Positions 1 through 8,682 of a DNA stretch of 64,000 nt are shown piece after piece. Numbering within the stretch: the first letter of the stretch is position 1; the number at the start of each line of letters is the position of its first letter. This DNA comes from Bacteroides uniformis (GTDB taxonomy: Bacteria; Bacteroidota; Bacteroidia; Bacteroidales; Bacteroidaceae). The notes below the pieces were generated by a model, which did no database searches, was not told where the DNA came from, and was given only the letters and a program-made list of their open reading frames with translations. The position numbers and the translations under genes are program-made. Where the stretch lies: the NCBI RefSeq assembly GCF_025147485.1, contig NZ_CP102263.1, forward strand, positions 2,617,501 to 2,681,500. The letters are read 5' to 3'.

Positions 1-871
1 CCGCACTATCCATCGTTTCAACGGATATATCCATCTGAAAAGCATTCCCGGTGCCAGCCGCGAACTGGTGAATGAGGCAGGGCTTTATGCCGACCGTCTC
101 AGCGTCAATGTCGAGATACCGAAGGAGGAGAACCTGAAACTGCTTGCCCCGGAGAAAGACCATAAGAGTGTATATGCGCCTATGCGCTACATCCAGCAGG
201 GAGTCCTTGAAAGTTCGGAAGAACGCAAGAAACACCGCTACGCTCCCCGTTTCGCTCCTGCCGGACAAAGCACACAGATGATAGTAGGCGCTACCGCCGA
301 GACGGACAAGGATATTCTGTATCTTTCGTCGGCCCTCTACAAGGGACCTACGATGCGGCGTGTCTACTATTCGGGCTATATTTCCGTCAATACCTACGAT
401 AAGCGCCTGCCGGCATTGAAACAGCCCCCTTTGGTGCGCGAAAACCGCCTTTACCAAGCTGACTGGCTGATGCGCTTCTATCAGTTCAAGGTGGAGGAAA
501 TAGTGGATGATGCCTACCCGGACCTTGATTTGGAGATTGACCCCAAGCTGTCCTGGGCTTTGCGCCATCCCGAGCAGTTTCCGGTCGATGTGAACAAGGT
601 GGATTATGAGATGTTGCTCCGCGTGCCGGGCATCGGCGTGAAGTCGGCACGGCTGATAGTGGCTTCCCGACGTTTCTCCAAGATAGGTTTCTACCAGTTG
701 AAGAAGATAGGGGTGGTGATGAAGAAGGCGCAGTATTTCATTACCTGCTGCGAGTTGCCGATGTGCACGGTCAATGAGCTGACTCCGCAAGGGGTACGCA
801 GTCTCCTGTTGCCCAAACCGAACAAGAAAAAAGTGGATGAGAGGCAGTTGATGCTTGATTTTGGCGAATGA
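1..871 (+). CDS. Radical SAM DNA modification/repair protein, C-terminal part (5' end outside window)
   Basis: The reading frame is open from the left edge, so the radical SAM core with its CxxxCxxC cluster lies upstream; the visible part matches the C-terminal half of the radical SAM family genetically linked to uracil-DNA glycosylase domains (TIGR03916 type). A helix-hairpin-helix DNA-binding motif is clear near bases 600-660 (VPGIGVKSARLI), which fits work on DNA. The stop codon overlaps the start of the next gene by 4 bases (ATGA), so the two are translationally coupled. The reaction catalysed by this family is unknown as far as I know. A GTG at 68 could be mistaken for a start but the homologous frame continues upstream of it. 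Confidence 0.85.
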   Translation, partial: RTIHRFNGYIHLKSIPGASRELVNEAGLYADRLSVNVEIPKEENLKLLAPEKDHKSVYAPMRYIQQGVLESSEERKKHRYAPRFAPAGQSTQMIVGATAETDKDILYLSSALYKGPTMRRVYYSGYISVNTYDKRLPALKQPPLVRENRLYQADWLMRFYQFKVEEIVDDAYPDLDLEIDPKLSWALRHPEQFPVDVNKVDYEMLLRVPGIGVKSARLIVASRRFSKIGFYQLKKIGVVMKKAQYFITCCELPMCTVNELTPQGVRSLLLPKPNKKKVDERQLMLDFGE

Positions 872-1641
872 ATATCTTTTTATACGATAAGACTTTTGAG
901 GGATTGCTGACTTCTGTTTTTGAAGCCTATTCCCGCCGCATTTTCCCCGATGCACTGTTGTTGGAGGGAGAGCCTCTACCATTGTTCTACGATGAAATAT
1001 TTACAGTGATAACCGATGAGGAGAAGTCCGGTCGCGTCTGGCGCGGATTGCAGAAGAAGCTGTCGTCTGCGGCACTTGCCTGCCTCGCCCAATGCTGGCT
1101 GGCAGAGGAACCGGAAACTCCCATGCTACTGTTCCGCTATATTCGCAAGGCGATAGATGCTCCTCGCTCCATTGAAACGAACTTTGCCGACCCTGATGTG
1201 CTGGAGTTCTCCCGTATGTGGAAGCGGGTGGATTGGGAGCGTATACGCCTGCTTCAGTTTGTCCGCTTCCAGAAGGCTGCGGACGGTACTTTCTTTGCTG
1301 CCGTCGAGCCCGAAAAGAATGCCCTTCCTTTGGTGACGGGGCATTTCAAGGACCGTTTTGCCGACCAGCGTTGGCTGATTTATGACATCAGGCGAGCCTA
1401 TGGGTACTATTACGACTTGAAGGAGGTGCGCCAGGTGACTTTTGGTGAGGACAGTCGCGAAGGACATCTTGTCACCGGCATGCTCGACGAAAGTCTGATG
1501 GACGGAGACGAACAGCTTTTCCAGTCTCTCTGGAAAACCTATTTCAAGGCAATCTGCATCAAGGAACGCCTCAATCCCCGGAAGCACAAGCAGGACATGC
1601 CCGTGCGCTATTGGAAATATCTGACGGAAAAACAGCAGTGA
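868..1641 (+). CDS. TIGR03915-type putative DNA repair protein
   Basis: A 257-residue soluble protein that accompanies the radical SAM gene in many bacteria; in other lineages this domain is fused to a uracil-DNA glycosylase domain, which is the basis for the DNA-repair label. It starts inside the stop codon of the upstream gene (ATGA). Here it ends at about the length of the unfused form, near ...RYWKYLTEKQQ, so no glycosylase domain is attached. No signal peptide or membrane segment is seen. Its biochemical role is not established; the pair is best regarded as a two-gene DNA metabolism unit. Confidence 0.82.
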   Translation: MNIFLYDKTFEGLLTSVFEAYSRRIFPDALLLEGEPLPLFYDEIFTVITDEEKSGRVWRGLQKKLSSAALACLAQCWLAEEPETPMLLFRYIRKAIDAPRSIETNFADPDVLEFSRMWKRVDWERIRLLQFVRFQKAADGTFFAAVEPEKNALPLVTGHFKDRFADQRWLIYDIRRAYGYYYDLKEVRQVTFGEDSREGHLVTGMLDESLMDGDEQLFQSLWKTYFKAICIKERLNPRKHKQDMPVRYWKYLTEKQQ

Positions 1642-1647
1642 TTCCCT

Positions 1648-2319
1648 TTATTCGATTTTCTCCACTGTCACTTCGGGAAATTCCTGCATCAGTTGCAGCA
1701 AATATCCCTCATCATAGCTTTTCTTGGATTTGATGACCATGGTCACTTGATAGTTGGTGTACTCTCCCTGCACTTGCCGGTCCAGGTTGTAGGACACCAC
1801 CAGATAGTCTTTGGAGTTGAATCGCCGGGACACTTGCGGCAGTATCTCTTTGCTGGAAGTGGAAAAGGTTATCACGGAACTTTTCATGCCAATGCTTTTG
1901 AAAATAAGGCTCAACAGTTCGAGCCCTGCCAGAGTCAGCAGGGTGGCGGCAATGCTGATGGTGTACATTCCTGCACCTACTGCCAATCCGATGCCTGCAG
2001 TAGCCCATATTCCTGCGGCTGTTGTCAGTCCCCTGACTATCTGTTTCTGGAAAATGATGGTACCCGCACCGATGAATCCGATACCGCTGACTACTTGTGC
2101 GGCAACACGGCTGGGGTCCAGCGTCACACTGCTTTCCTTGATGATTTCCTGAAAACCATATTGGGATACAATCATGATGAGCGCGCTTCCCAATGATACC
2201 AGGAAATGGGTGCGGTAGCCTGCTTCTTTGGCACGGTATTCCCGGTCCAGTCCGATAATGGCACCCAATATTCCGGCTACCAGCAACCTGAGCACAAAAT
2301 CAAAGTTTAACATCATCAT
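1648..2319 (-). CDS. MgtC/SapB family membrane protein
   Basis: A 223-residue inner-membrane protein with about four to five hydrophobic helices in residues 5-140, carrying the family signatures GAIIGLDREYRAKEAGYRTH near the N-terminus and GIGFIGAGTI in the middle. The C-terminal 80 residues form an ACT-like cytoplasmic domain. Relatives influence magnesium limitation, intracellular survival and ATP synthase activity, but the role in Bacteroides is not known. It lies just downstream of the lytic transglycosylase gene on the same strand and converges with the DNA-repair pair. Three consecutive ATG codons make the exact start uncertain by two residues. Confidence 0.9.
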   Translation of the reverse strand: MMMLNFDFVLRLLVAGILGAIIGLDREYRAKEAGYRTHFLVSLGSALIMIVSQYGFQEIIKESSVTLDPSRVAAQVVSGIGFIGAGTIIFQKQIVRGLTTAAGIWATAGIGLAVGAGMYTISIAATLLTLAGLELLSLIFKSIGMKSSVITFSTSSKEILPQVSRRFNSKDYLVVSYNLDRQVQGEYTNYQVTMVIKSKKSYDEGYLLQLMQEFPEVTVEKIE

Positions 2320-2341
2320 CGTATCCTCTCTTTCTTTTTTA

Positions 2342-3322
2342 TTAATTGATGACCCAATTCTTATTGTGGGGCACTGTTTTCTTGGGGTTGTAATGCATTC
2401 CGGCTTGTGTCGGTATTTTTAGTATGTATGTACGTCCGCTTTTATTCATCAGCGAGGTATCCCGCAGCCACGGATTGGCATCTTTCAGTTGGGCATAGGT
2501 GATGCCTTTATCTTTGGCAAACTGTGCCAGGTTGCCGATGCCCGTTGTGACGGTCACTTCCGTGTAGGGGATGGGCGGATAAAGATGTTCCCGTTTCAAC
2601 AGAAAGCCGTACTGCTGTGGATTGCTGATGACTGCTTTGGCTGCCAGCAGGCGGAACATGTAGCGCGAAGTCTCTTCTACCAGCCATAAGTCGACAGCCT
2701 GGTCCACCATTTGCTTCTGCAGCTGTGTGGAGATGCGTCCTTGCCCGGCATTGTAGGCGGCGGCTACGCACAGCCAGTTCCCGTATTTCTGATAAGCATC
2801 TTTCAGGTACTTGCAGGCTGCTTTGGTCTCTTTCTCGATATGGTATCGTTCGTCGATGTTGCTGTTCACCTCCAGTCCGAATTCGCGTCCGGTGGCAGGC
2901 ATGAACTGCCATAGGCCGGCGGCACCCGCAGGCGATTTGGCAAGCGGGTTCAGGTTGCTTTCTATCACAGCGAGGTACTTGAAGTCATCGGGAAGGCCGT
3001 TGGCTTTTAGTATAGGCTCTATGACGGGGAAGTAGCGGTTGGCACGCTTCACCATGAGCATGGTGGTGGAGTGCATGTAGGTGAAGGACATCAGTTCGCG
3101 GTCCATACGTTCGCGGTGGTCGTAGCGAAGCAGGTCAATAGCTTGTCCGGCAAAAGTGATCTTGTCCGGTACGCTGGGGGAGGTCACGCAGTAGGGAACT
3201 TCGGATTTCACGGAATCGCGTTCGGGATTCAGCGTACTGCTGCCTGCGAGGAAGGGGAGGCTGGAACCTGCGCACAGTGCAATGGCAGCGGTAAGCACGA
3301 TATATTTTGAATTTTTCTTCAT
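2342..3322 (-). CDS. Lytic transglycosylase (SLT/MltD-like) with C-terminal LysM-like segment
   Basis: A 326-residue exported murein hydrolase. The first 27 residues form a signal peptide (MKKNSKYIVLTAAIALCAGS). The SLT domain (about residues 95-230) shows the catalytic glutamate in YLAVIESNLNP, the GLWQFMPATGREFGL block and AAYNAGQGRI. It cleaves the MurNAc-GlcNAc bond and leaves 1,6-anhydroMurNAc ends. The C-terminal 80 residues (LAQFAKDKGITYAQLKDANPWL) resemble a LysM peptidoglycan-binding repeat, as in MltD. It is probably transcribed together with the downstream MgtC gene (23-base gap). Confidence 0.9.
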   Translation of the reverse strand: MKKNSKYIVLTAAIALCAGSSLPFLAGSSTLNPERDSVKSEVPYCVTSPSVPDKITFAGQAIDLLRYDHRERMDRELMSFTYMHSTTMLMVKRANRYFPVIEPILKANGLPDDFKYLAVIESNLNPLAKSPAGAAGLWQFMPATGREFGLEVNSNIDERYHIEKETKAACKYLKDAYQKYGNWLCVAAAYNAGQGRISTQLQKQMVDQAVDLWLVEETSRYMFRLLAAKAVISNPQQYGFLLKREHLYPPIPYTEVTVTTGIGNLAQFAKDKGITYAQLKDANPWLRDTSLMNKSGRTYILKIPTQAGMHYNPKKTVPHNKNWVIN

Positions 3323-3364
3323 GTCTGTATGTATATTTCTGTTTGGAGACGTGAAGATACGAAA

Positions 3365-4090
3365 TCAATTCGTTATAGGCAACCTTTCCCATAGCCATCG
3401 TGGAATCATACGCCAAAAAAATACCAGTACCCGGTAGCGTCCGTCAATGACAACTACCCGTCTCTTTTCTCTTAAAGCCTTGATTATGTGCTGTGCTACA
3501 CGGTCTGCTTTCATCAGCATCGGGTATTTCCCGCTTTTCAATAAATCGGTGGCAACAAATCCCGGACGGATGTCGGTGAAGTGTATATCAAGATGCTGCA
3601 TCCGGGCAAGTTGTGCCAGCGCTTCGATATAGGTATTCTGGAAGCGTTTGGTGGCAGAGTAGGCCGGTGCAACGCCCAGTCCTTTAGTGCCTGCAATGGA
3701 ACTGATGACAGCAATATGTCCGGAGCCTTTTTCCTTGAAATAGTTGAAGGCGGCAGTCACCATGCGGGTAAATCCCTCTACATTGGTACGTGCCGTGTTC
3801 AGTTCGATGTCCGGTTGTAAGTCCCGGTTTTGATGTCCCACGCCGGAACTGAGGAAAAACAGGTCTATGCCTCCCAGCTTTTTTATCAGGTTATGGAGGT
3901 GTAGAGTCGCTGTCTCTTCCGTAACGTCCAGCTGTTCCGTGACTATCCGGTCGGGTGCGGTGGCTTGCAGGGCATGCAATGCTTCCTCTCTTCTGCCGGC
4001 AATACCTATATGCCAGCCTTGTTGTACAAGTATCCTGGCTACTTCTTGTCCGATGCCTGAAGTGGCACCGATGATGATGGCTTTCTGCAT
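3365..4090 (-). CDS. SDR family NAD(P)-dependent oxidoreductase
   Basis: A 241-residue classical short-chain dehydrogenase. The N-terminal Rossmann motif is GATSGIGQEVA, the NxxG-type strand is followed by the catalytic serine region (VISSIAGTKGLG), and the active-site YSATK gives Tyr and Lys. The C-terminal 30 residues are hydrophobic and basic (VLVFFWRMIPRWLWERL), which could make a membrane-associated tail. The substrate cannot be inferred. It sits 12 bases downstream of the yjbQ homologue on the same strand. Confidence 0.88.
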   Translation of the reverse strand: MQKAIIIGATSGIGQEVARILVQQGWHIGIAGRREEALHALQATAPDRIVTEQLDVTEETATLHLHNLIKKLGGIDLFFLSSGVGHQNRDLQPDIELNTARTNVEGFTRMVTAAFNYFKEKGSGHIAVISSIAGTKGLGVAPAYSATKRFQNTYIEALAQLARMQHLDIHFTDIRPGFVATDLLKSGKYPMLMKADRVAQHIIKALREKRRVVVIDGRYRVLVFFWRMIPRWLWERLPITN

Positions 4091-4102
4091 GATGATAGGG
4101 GA

Positions 4103-4513
4103 TTATCCGATGACGGTTGCTACAATTCTTCTTCCTCCGCCCCGGTTGCGGAACTCGCAGAGATAGATGCCTTGCCAGATACCTATGTTCAGACGCCCAT
4201 TGGTGATGGGGATGGTGAGGCTGGTTCCGCTGAGGGTTGCCTTGGCATGGGCGGGCATATCGTCATCGCCTTCGCATGTATGTTGGTAATAAGGTTCCCG
4301 TTCTTTTACGAGGCGGTTGAAGATGGCTTCCATATCTGTCTGTACGTCAGGGTCTGCATTCTCGTTGATGGTGAGGCCTGCGCTTGTATGCTTGATGAAC
4401 AGATGCAGGATTCCGGCAGACGGAAGCGGTGGAAGGTTGCGTATAATCTCCTCTGTCACCAGGTGAAAGCCACGCCGGCGAGGGGTTAGGGTAAATTCTT
4501 TCTGTGCGGTCAT
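4103..4513 (-). CDS. YjbQ/UPF0047 family protein (secondary thiamine-phosphate synthase type)
   Basis: A 136-residue single-domain protein covering the whole UPF0047 family. Diagnostic features are HTSAGLTINENADPDVQTD (residues about 42-60) and the C-terminal FRNRGGGRRIVATVIG, which includes the usual run of glycines. E. coli YjbQ has weak thiamine-phosphate synthase activity, the source of the common name; the true cellular role is uncertain. No other thiamine gene is nearby. It lies between a sensor kinase gene (upstream, 23 bases) and an SDR gene on the same strand. Confidence 0.9.
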   Translation of the reverse strand: MTAQKEFTLTPRRRGFHLVTEEIIRNLPPLPSAGILHLFIKHTSAGLTINENADPDVQTDMEAIFNRLVKEREPYYQHTCEGDDDMPAHAKATLSGTSLTIPITNGRLNIGIWQGIYLCEFRNRGGGRRIVATVIG

Positions 4514-4536
4514 AAATCATTGTTTTTCGTTTGTTG

Positions 4537-6408
4537 TCAGGATGGTCTTGTCCGGCAGGGCAGTTCCACGGTGAATGTGCTTCCCACTCCCATTGTCGAA
4601 TCTACGGTAATCACTCCATTCATTTTCTCAACGATGGATTTGCAGATGGAGAGTCCTAATCCGGCACCTTGGGCAAAAGAGTCCACCTTTTCAAACCGTT
4701 CGAATATCATTCCCAGTTTGTCGGGGGGAATACCGCATCCAGTATCGGAAACACTGATTCTTATTCCGTCTGTGTCCGTTTCGTAGTACACTTCGATATG
4801 TCCCTGCACGGTGTTTTTCAGTGCATTCGATATGAAGTTGTTCAGTATCTGTTTGATGCGCATCGGGTCGTGCTCTATCTGGCCGGGGGCTGCCGGATAC
4901 CTGGCAAAGAGTTTCACTCCTGCCGGAACGTTCCGTTCGTACTCGGTAATACTTTCCTCGATGAGTTCTGCCGGATTGAACCATTCGGAATGGAGCTCTA
5001 TGTGTCCGGCCTCTATCTTGGAAAGGTCCAGAACGTCGTTGATTAGTTTGAGCAACAGTTGGTTGTTGTGGTTTATCAAAGAGATGTACTGTTCCCTTTC
5101 CTGCTCGTTTTCCACGTAGTGCAGCAGGCTGGAGAAACCGATAATCGCATTTAGCGGCGTGCGGATTTCATGGCTCATATTGGCAAGGAAAGCGGATTTC
5201 AGCCGGTCTGCCTCTTCGGCCTTTTCCTTGGCTTGTATCAGCATTGCTTCCGTCTTCTTTAATTGGGTGATGTCATAATTGATGCAGATAATCTCTATGA
5301 TGTTCTGTTCAGGCATGTAGCGTTCTACAATGATGTTGACGTGGGTCCACATGAAAGAACCGTCTTCTTTAAGAACACGTACTTCCCGGCTGAGCTTGTG
5401 TGCCAGTCCTCTCTTTACGTTCTGTAGGAAGTCAAGCATGATAGTACGGTTGTCTGGGTGGAGATGATTGTAGGTTCCGATGATTTCGGACAACGGTGTT
5501 TCTGTTTTCTCACCCAAGTTCTTGTACCAGCTGCGTTGGGCATAGCCTTGCTCATTAAGAAGGTCATAATTGGCATATCCCACTTTGGCATAGTCATCTA
5601 TAAGCTCAAAGTGGCTCTCGAACTCTTGTATTTTGTTGTAAGCGACGGTCGTTTCCGTTTTGTCTGCGTTGATTAGCAGATAGTTGGTCAGGTTGTGATT
5701 ATCGTCGTAAAGGCTTGTGACTTTGGTTACAAGGTCTATGGTGCCCGTCTTCTTCTGTGTCTTGTAGTAATTGTCTATTTTAGAGAAGTCATACCGGAAA
5801 GTGAAGTCTGCATTTTCATGTTTTCTTAACTTGCTTTTCATCTCTTCCGGGAAAATCGGATTCTCGAAAATATTAATTCCAAGTAGATCTTCTTTCTGTT
5901 TGAGATGGAACATTTCCTGCTCTTTGTCATTCATATCTATCAATATTCCCTCTCGGTTATAGAGCTCAATTCCTACCGGAAGATATTTATAAATATTATG
6001 GAGGAGACGGTTACGCTCTTGTAAGGCTTGGGATGCCGATGACATGTCGGGACCGTCTTGTGTTTCGGCAATGCCGTAGACTTTGACATTACCGTTTTCA
6101 TCGGTTCTCTGCAGGCATATCTTGCTTCTTATCCACGTTGGACCCTCTACTGTGTTGAGCAGATATACAGTCTCTTGTGTCTGCCGGATATTGTCGAAGG
6201 AATGTGTGGTAGTATGCCGTTGTTCCTCTTTCAGGATACGTTTGTTGAAATCTTTAAAGCTGATGGTTCCATCCTCATCCAGTCCCAGCAACCGGGAGAT
6301 ATATTCGGAGCAAATGTAGCTTTCGGTCTTTAAATCAGCTTCCCACCATCCCATATTGGCATTGGTCATCATTGCTGACAGTAAGTCATAATCAAATTTA
6401 GAATTCAT
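4537..6408 (-). CDS. Soluble PAS-domain sensor histidine kinase
   Basis: A 623-residue kinase without signal peptide or transmembrane segment, so probably cytoplasmic. Three PAS-like units are suggested: residues about 10-115, 130-245 and 260-380, the last followed by a PAC-type segment ([20 protein letters not shown]). The HisKA domain carries the phosphoacceptor His in [19 protein letters not shown] (about residue 413), then the N box [10 protein letters not shown], the G1 box VSDTGCGIP and the G2 box [11 protein letters not shown]. No response regulator is adjacent; the nearest is the LuxR-type one near 33 kb. The signal sensed is unknown. It is divergently placed from the SGNH hydrolase gene. 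Confidence 0.92.
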   Translation of the reverse strand: MNSKFDYDLLSAMMTNANMGWWEADLKTESYICSEYISRLLGLDEDGTISFKDFNKRILKEEQRHTTTHSFDNIRQTQETVYLLNTVEGPTWIRSKICLQRTDENGNVKVYGIAETQDGPDMSSASQALQERNRLLHNIYKYLPVGIELYNREGILIDMNDKEQEMFHLKQKEDLLGINIFENPIFPEEMKSKLRKHENADFTFRYDFSKIDNYYKTQKKTGTIDLVTKVTSLYDDNHNLTNYLLINADKTETTVAYNKIQEFESHFELIDDYAKVGYANYDLLNEQGYAQRSWYKNLGEKTETPLSEIIGTYNHLHPDNRTIMLDFLQNVKRGLAHKLSREVRVLKEDGSFMWTHVNIIVERYMPEQNIIEIICINYDITQLKKTEAMLIQAKEKAEEADRLKSAFLANMSHEIRTPLNAIIGFSSLLHYVENEQEREQYISLINHNNQLLLKLINDVLDLSKIEAGHIELHSEWFNPAELIEESITEYERNVPAGVKLFARYPAAPGQIEHDPMRIKQILNNFISNALKNTVQGHIEVYYETDTDGIRISVSDTGCGIPPDKLGMIFERFEKVDSFAQGAGLGLSICKSIVEKMNGVITVDSTMGVGSTFTVELPCRTRPS

Positions 6409-6557
6409 ACCGGAATCTTTAATAGTGATGTTTTTGTTCTGTCACAACAATTAAGATATTGACAAAGATACATTATTTCCAAATTAATCTGTGATGAACG
6501 GAAATAAAAATAAGGGTTATATGTGTTTTTGGGAAATGGGAAAAAGGTACCCGAGTT

Positions 6558-6588
6558 TTTGTACTTGCCGGAATAAGACGTATATTTG
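6558..6588 (+). promoter_or_regulatory. Bacteroides-type promoter for the SGNH hydrolase gene
   Basis: A TTTG at 6558-6561 and a TATATTTG at 6581-6588 are separated by exactly 19 bases, matching the Bacteroides primary sigma factor consensus (-33 TTTG, -7 TAnnTTTG). Transcription would start around 6593-6596, leaving a leader of about 25 bases before the ATG at 6621. Confidence 0.75.
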
Positions 6589-6620
6589 TTGCAATTTTTA
6601 CATTCTAACAAGAAAATGCC

Positions 6621-7367
6621 ATGAAGCGTATTGGACTCTTTGTAATAGTTTTTTTCTGCATATCACTCTTACTCCATGCAAGCGGCCCGCGTGTCTTGTT
6701 TATCGGAGATTCTATCACGGACGGTAACTGGGGAAATGCCTGCGGGATGCCCAAACCGACTGCGGAGCGAAGCCTTTGGGATATGAACCATATTTACGGT
6801 AGCGGCTATATGTATTTGTGTGCAAGTCATTATCAAGGAGATTTTCCGGAAAAGGAATATGCTTTTTTTAACCGTGGCATCAGTGGAAACACTCTCCGGG
6901 ATTTGGAGAAACGCTGGGAAGAGGATGTCATTGGAATGAAACCGGATGTGCTTTCCGTCTTGGTGGGGACAAACGATGTACATTACTATCTGCAGGGTGA
7001 CAAAAAAGAGCCTTTTGATTTTGAAGGATGGGAGAAGTGTTACCGTTCCTTGCTTGACCGTTCTTTGCAGGCCAATCCGGAATTGAAGATAGTGCTGGGC
7101 ACTCCTTTTGTTGCCAATGTCGGCAATATGCGTAAGAGTGAGGACTTTGCAGAACGTGATAGTCTGGTGCGTCGCTGTGCCGCCATCGTAGAGAGGATAG
7201 CGAAGGACTATCAGACGGTATTTCTTCCTTATAATGCGATGTTCGATGAAATTCTCGGCACTGCTCCGGCTTCTCAAGACACCTATTGGATTTGGGACGG
7301 TATCCACCCCACTCCTGCAGGGCATAAACGAATGGCGGATATGTGGATAAAGCGTGTGAATTTATAA
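6621..7367 (+). CDS. Exported SGNH/GDSL hydrolase
   Basis: A 248-residue esterase-like protein with a signal peptide (MKRIGLFVIVFFCISLLLHASG). Block I GDSITDG supplies the catalytic Ser, block II includes RGISGNTLRDL with the oxyanion Gly, block III is GTNDVHYYL with the Asn, and block V DGIHPTPAGH provides the Asp and His. Relatives in Bacteroides deacetylate glycans or carbohydrate esters, but no polysaccharide-utilisation genes are adjacent, so the substrate is open. A well-formed promoter lies 33-63 bases upstream. Confidence 0.92.
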   Translation: MKRIGLFVIVFFCISLLLHASGPRVLFIGDSITDGNWGNACGMPKPTAERSLWDMNHIYGSGYMYLCASHYQGDFPEKEYAFFNRGISGNTLRDLEKRWEEDVIGMKPDVLSVLVGTNDVHYYLQGDKKEPFDFEGWEKCYRSLLDRSLQANPELKIVLGTPFVANVGNMRKSEDFAERDSLVRRCAAIVERIAKDYQTVFLPYNAMFDEILGTAPASQDTYWIWDGIHPTPAGHKRMADMWIKRVNL

Positions 7368-7389
7368 TTTATCAATAAAATAGAGAGTA

Positions 7390-7854
7390 ATGGAAAAAGT
7401 GATTATCAACTCGTACGAGGATTTTGAAAAGCTGGTAGGCCAGCAAATCGGTGTTTCGGAATATGTAGAGCTCCCTCAGGAGCGTATCAATCTGTTTGCT
7501 GATGCGACATTGGACCATCAGTGGATACACGTCGATACGGAACGCGCCAAAGTGGAAAGCCCTTTTAAGAGCACTATTGCACATGGGTATCTCACCTTGT
7601 CCATGTTGCCATATCTGTGGAACCAGATTATTGAAGTGAACAACCTGAAGATGATGATTAATTATGGTATGGACAAGATGAAGTTCGGTCAGGCGGTATT
7701 GTCCGGACAGAGCATCCGGCTGGTTGCCCATTTGCAATCTCTGTCGAATCTGCGCGGTGTGGCAAAGGCGGAAATAAAATTTGCCATCGAAATACAAGGT
7801 GAAAAGAAGAAGGCACTGGAAGGGGTGGCTATATTTTTGTATTATTTCAATTGA
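7390..7854 (+). CDS. MaoC-like (R)-specific enoyl-CoA hydratase domain protein
   Basis: A 154-residue hotdog-fold protein spanning one MaoC dehydratase domain. The hydratase signature is visible: FADATLDHQWIHVD with the catalytic Asp and His, followed by AHGYLTLSMLP. Such proteins hydrate trans-2-enoyl-CoA or act in related acyl-CoA steps. It follows the SGNH gene by 22 bases on the same strand and its stop is two bases before the next ATG, so it probably belongs to a three-gene transcript. No fatty-acid degradation genes are near, so the physiological substrate is not clear. Confidence 0.88.
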   Translation: MEKVIINSYEDFEKLVGQQIGVSEYVELPQERINLFADATLDHQWIHVDTERAKVESPFKSTIAHGYLTLSMLPYLWNQIIEVNNLKMMINYGMDKMKFGQAVLSGQSIRLVAHLQSLSNLRGVAKAEIKFAIEIQGEKKKALEGVAIFLYYFN

Positions 7855-7856
7855 TT

Positions 7857-8063
7857 ATGCGTAAGATGGTATGCCCCCAATGCAAGGTGGGGGCATTTTT
7901 TGTGATGAACGGACAAGGTGAGCGCTTGCCGGTCTACATCTCTGACAAAGGTGAGATTGTACCTAAGGACGGCACCTCCTCGTTGGAGGGATACGACCAG
8001 GATACGGTTTATTGTTTGTGCTGTTCCTGGCGCGGGACTCCGAAACGTTTGGTGAGATACTGA
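7857..8063 (+). CDS. Small zinc-ribbon-like protein
   Basis: A 68-residue protein starting MRKMVCPQCKVGAFF, with CPQC near the N-terminus and CLCC near the C-terminus, a spacing that suits a single zinc ribbon. The ATG two bases after the MaoC stop is preferred over the TTG at 7851, which overlaps that stop. The last 55 bases overlap the end of the convergent gene on the other strand. I do not recognise a named family. The function is unknown; translation coupling with the MaoC gene is likely. Confidence 0.6.
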   Translation: MRKMVCPQCKVGAFFVMNGQGERLPVYISDKGEIVPKDGTSSLEGYDQDTVYCLCCSWRGTPKRLVRY

Positions 8064-8365
8064 TGGACATACTCTTGCCACAAATGGCGGAGTGCCGCCA
8101 CGGGATGGTACAACAGCATCCGTGGTCCGGCATACCGCATGACTTCACGCATCCGTTCTTTCATTTCGGGCTTGTAGCAGTGAATGCTGCATTGCCTGCA
8201 GGTGGATTTATTCTCACCGAAAGGACAGCGTGAAAGACGAATGTGGGCATACCCCAGCAGTTCCTCGCATCGGGGACACAATTGCTTGTTGCCTTCCTTT
8301 TTCCGGCAGTAAAGGCGGACCATCCGTTCTACTGTCTGTTTTTCCTGCTTGATACGGGACGGCAT
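8009..8365 (-). CDS. YgbA-type nitrous oxide-stimulated promoter family protein
   Basis: A 118-residue cysteine-rich protein matching the YgbA_NO family (Pfam PF11756): IKQEKQTVERMVRLYCRKKEG, then CPRCEELLGYAHIRLSRCPFGENKSTCRQCSIHCY, which holds seven cysteines, and a conserved MREVMRYAGPRMLLYHP block. In gamma-proteobacteria ygbA is induced by nitric oxide through NsrR and relates to recovery from nitrosative stress. The cysteines could bind zinc or an iron-sulfur cluster. It follows the zinc-ribbon gene at 8368 with only two bases between them, and its 3' end overlaps the convergent small gene. Confidence 0.85.
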   Translation of the reverse strand: MPSRIKQEKQTVERMVRLYCRKKEGNKQLCPRCEELLGYAHIRLSRCPFGENKSTCRQCSIHCYKPEMKERMREVMRYAGPRMLLYHPVAALRHLWQEYVHQYLTKRFGVPRQEQHKQ

Positions 8366-8367
8366 GT

Positions 8368-8646
8368 TTATTGTTTGGACTGCCAGCGTTTCAAGGTCGG
8401 GAAGAATTCTTTCATACCGGCAATGGCTTCCTCTTTAGTGAAATTCATTCCGGAATCCTTGTTGAATTCGTCGGTGAACTGTGCACAGTGTTCTATCATT
8501 TCGTCCATAGTACAGTCTTGTGCAAAATCACCGTGCTGATAGCAATAGGTGCAATATTCCTCGTTGAGGCTACCGTCGGCATTGGTTCCGAGTACTTCTG
8601 CGGATGACAAGGGCATTCCGCAGCTTTGGCAAAGTTTAGCTTCCAT
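8368..8646 (-). CDS. Putative zinc ribbon domain protein (PF12674 type)
   Basis: A 92-residue protein with an N-terminal zinc ribbon: CQSCGMPL at residues 6-13 and YCTYC at about 32-36, followed by a helical region (MDEMIEHCAQFTDEFN). This domain arrangement is common as a stand-alone small protein next to transcription or stress genes. The gene has a possible -7 element, TATATTTG, on the minus strand at 8677-8670, 23 bases before the ATG. It probably forms an operon with the YgbA-type gene downstream. The ligand and partner are unknown. Confidence 0.82.
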   Translation of the reverse strand: MEAKLCQSCGMPLSSAEVLGTNADGSLNEEYCTYCYQHGDFAQDCTMDEMIEHCAQFTDEFNKDSGMNFTKEEAIAGMKEFFPTLKRWQSKQ

Positions 8647-8682
8647 AATGTGTGGAGTTAAGTGATATGCAAATATAGGATA

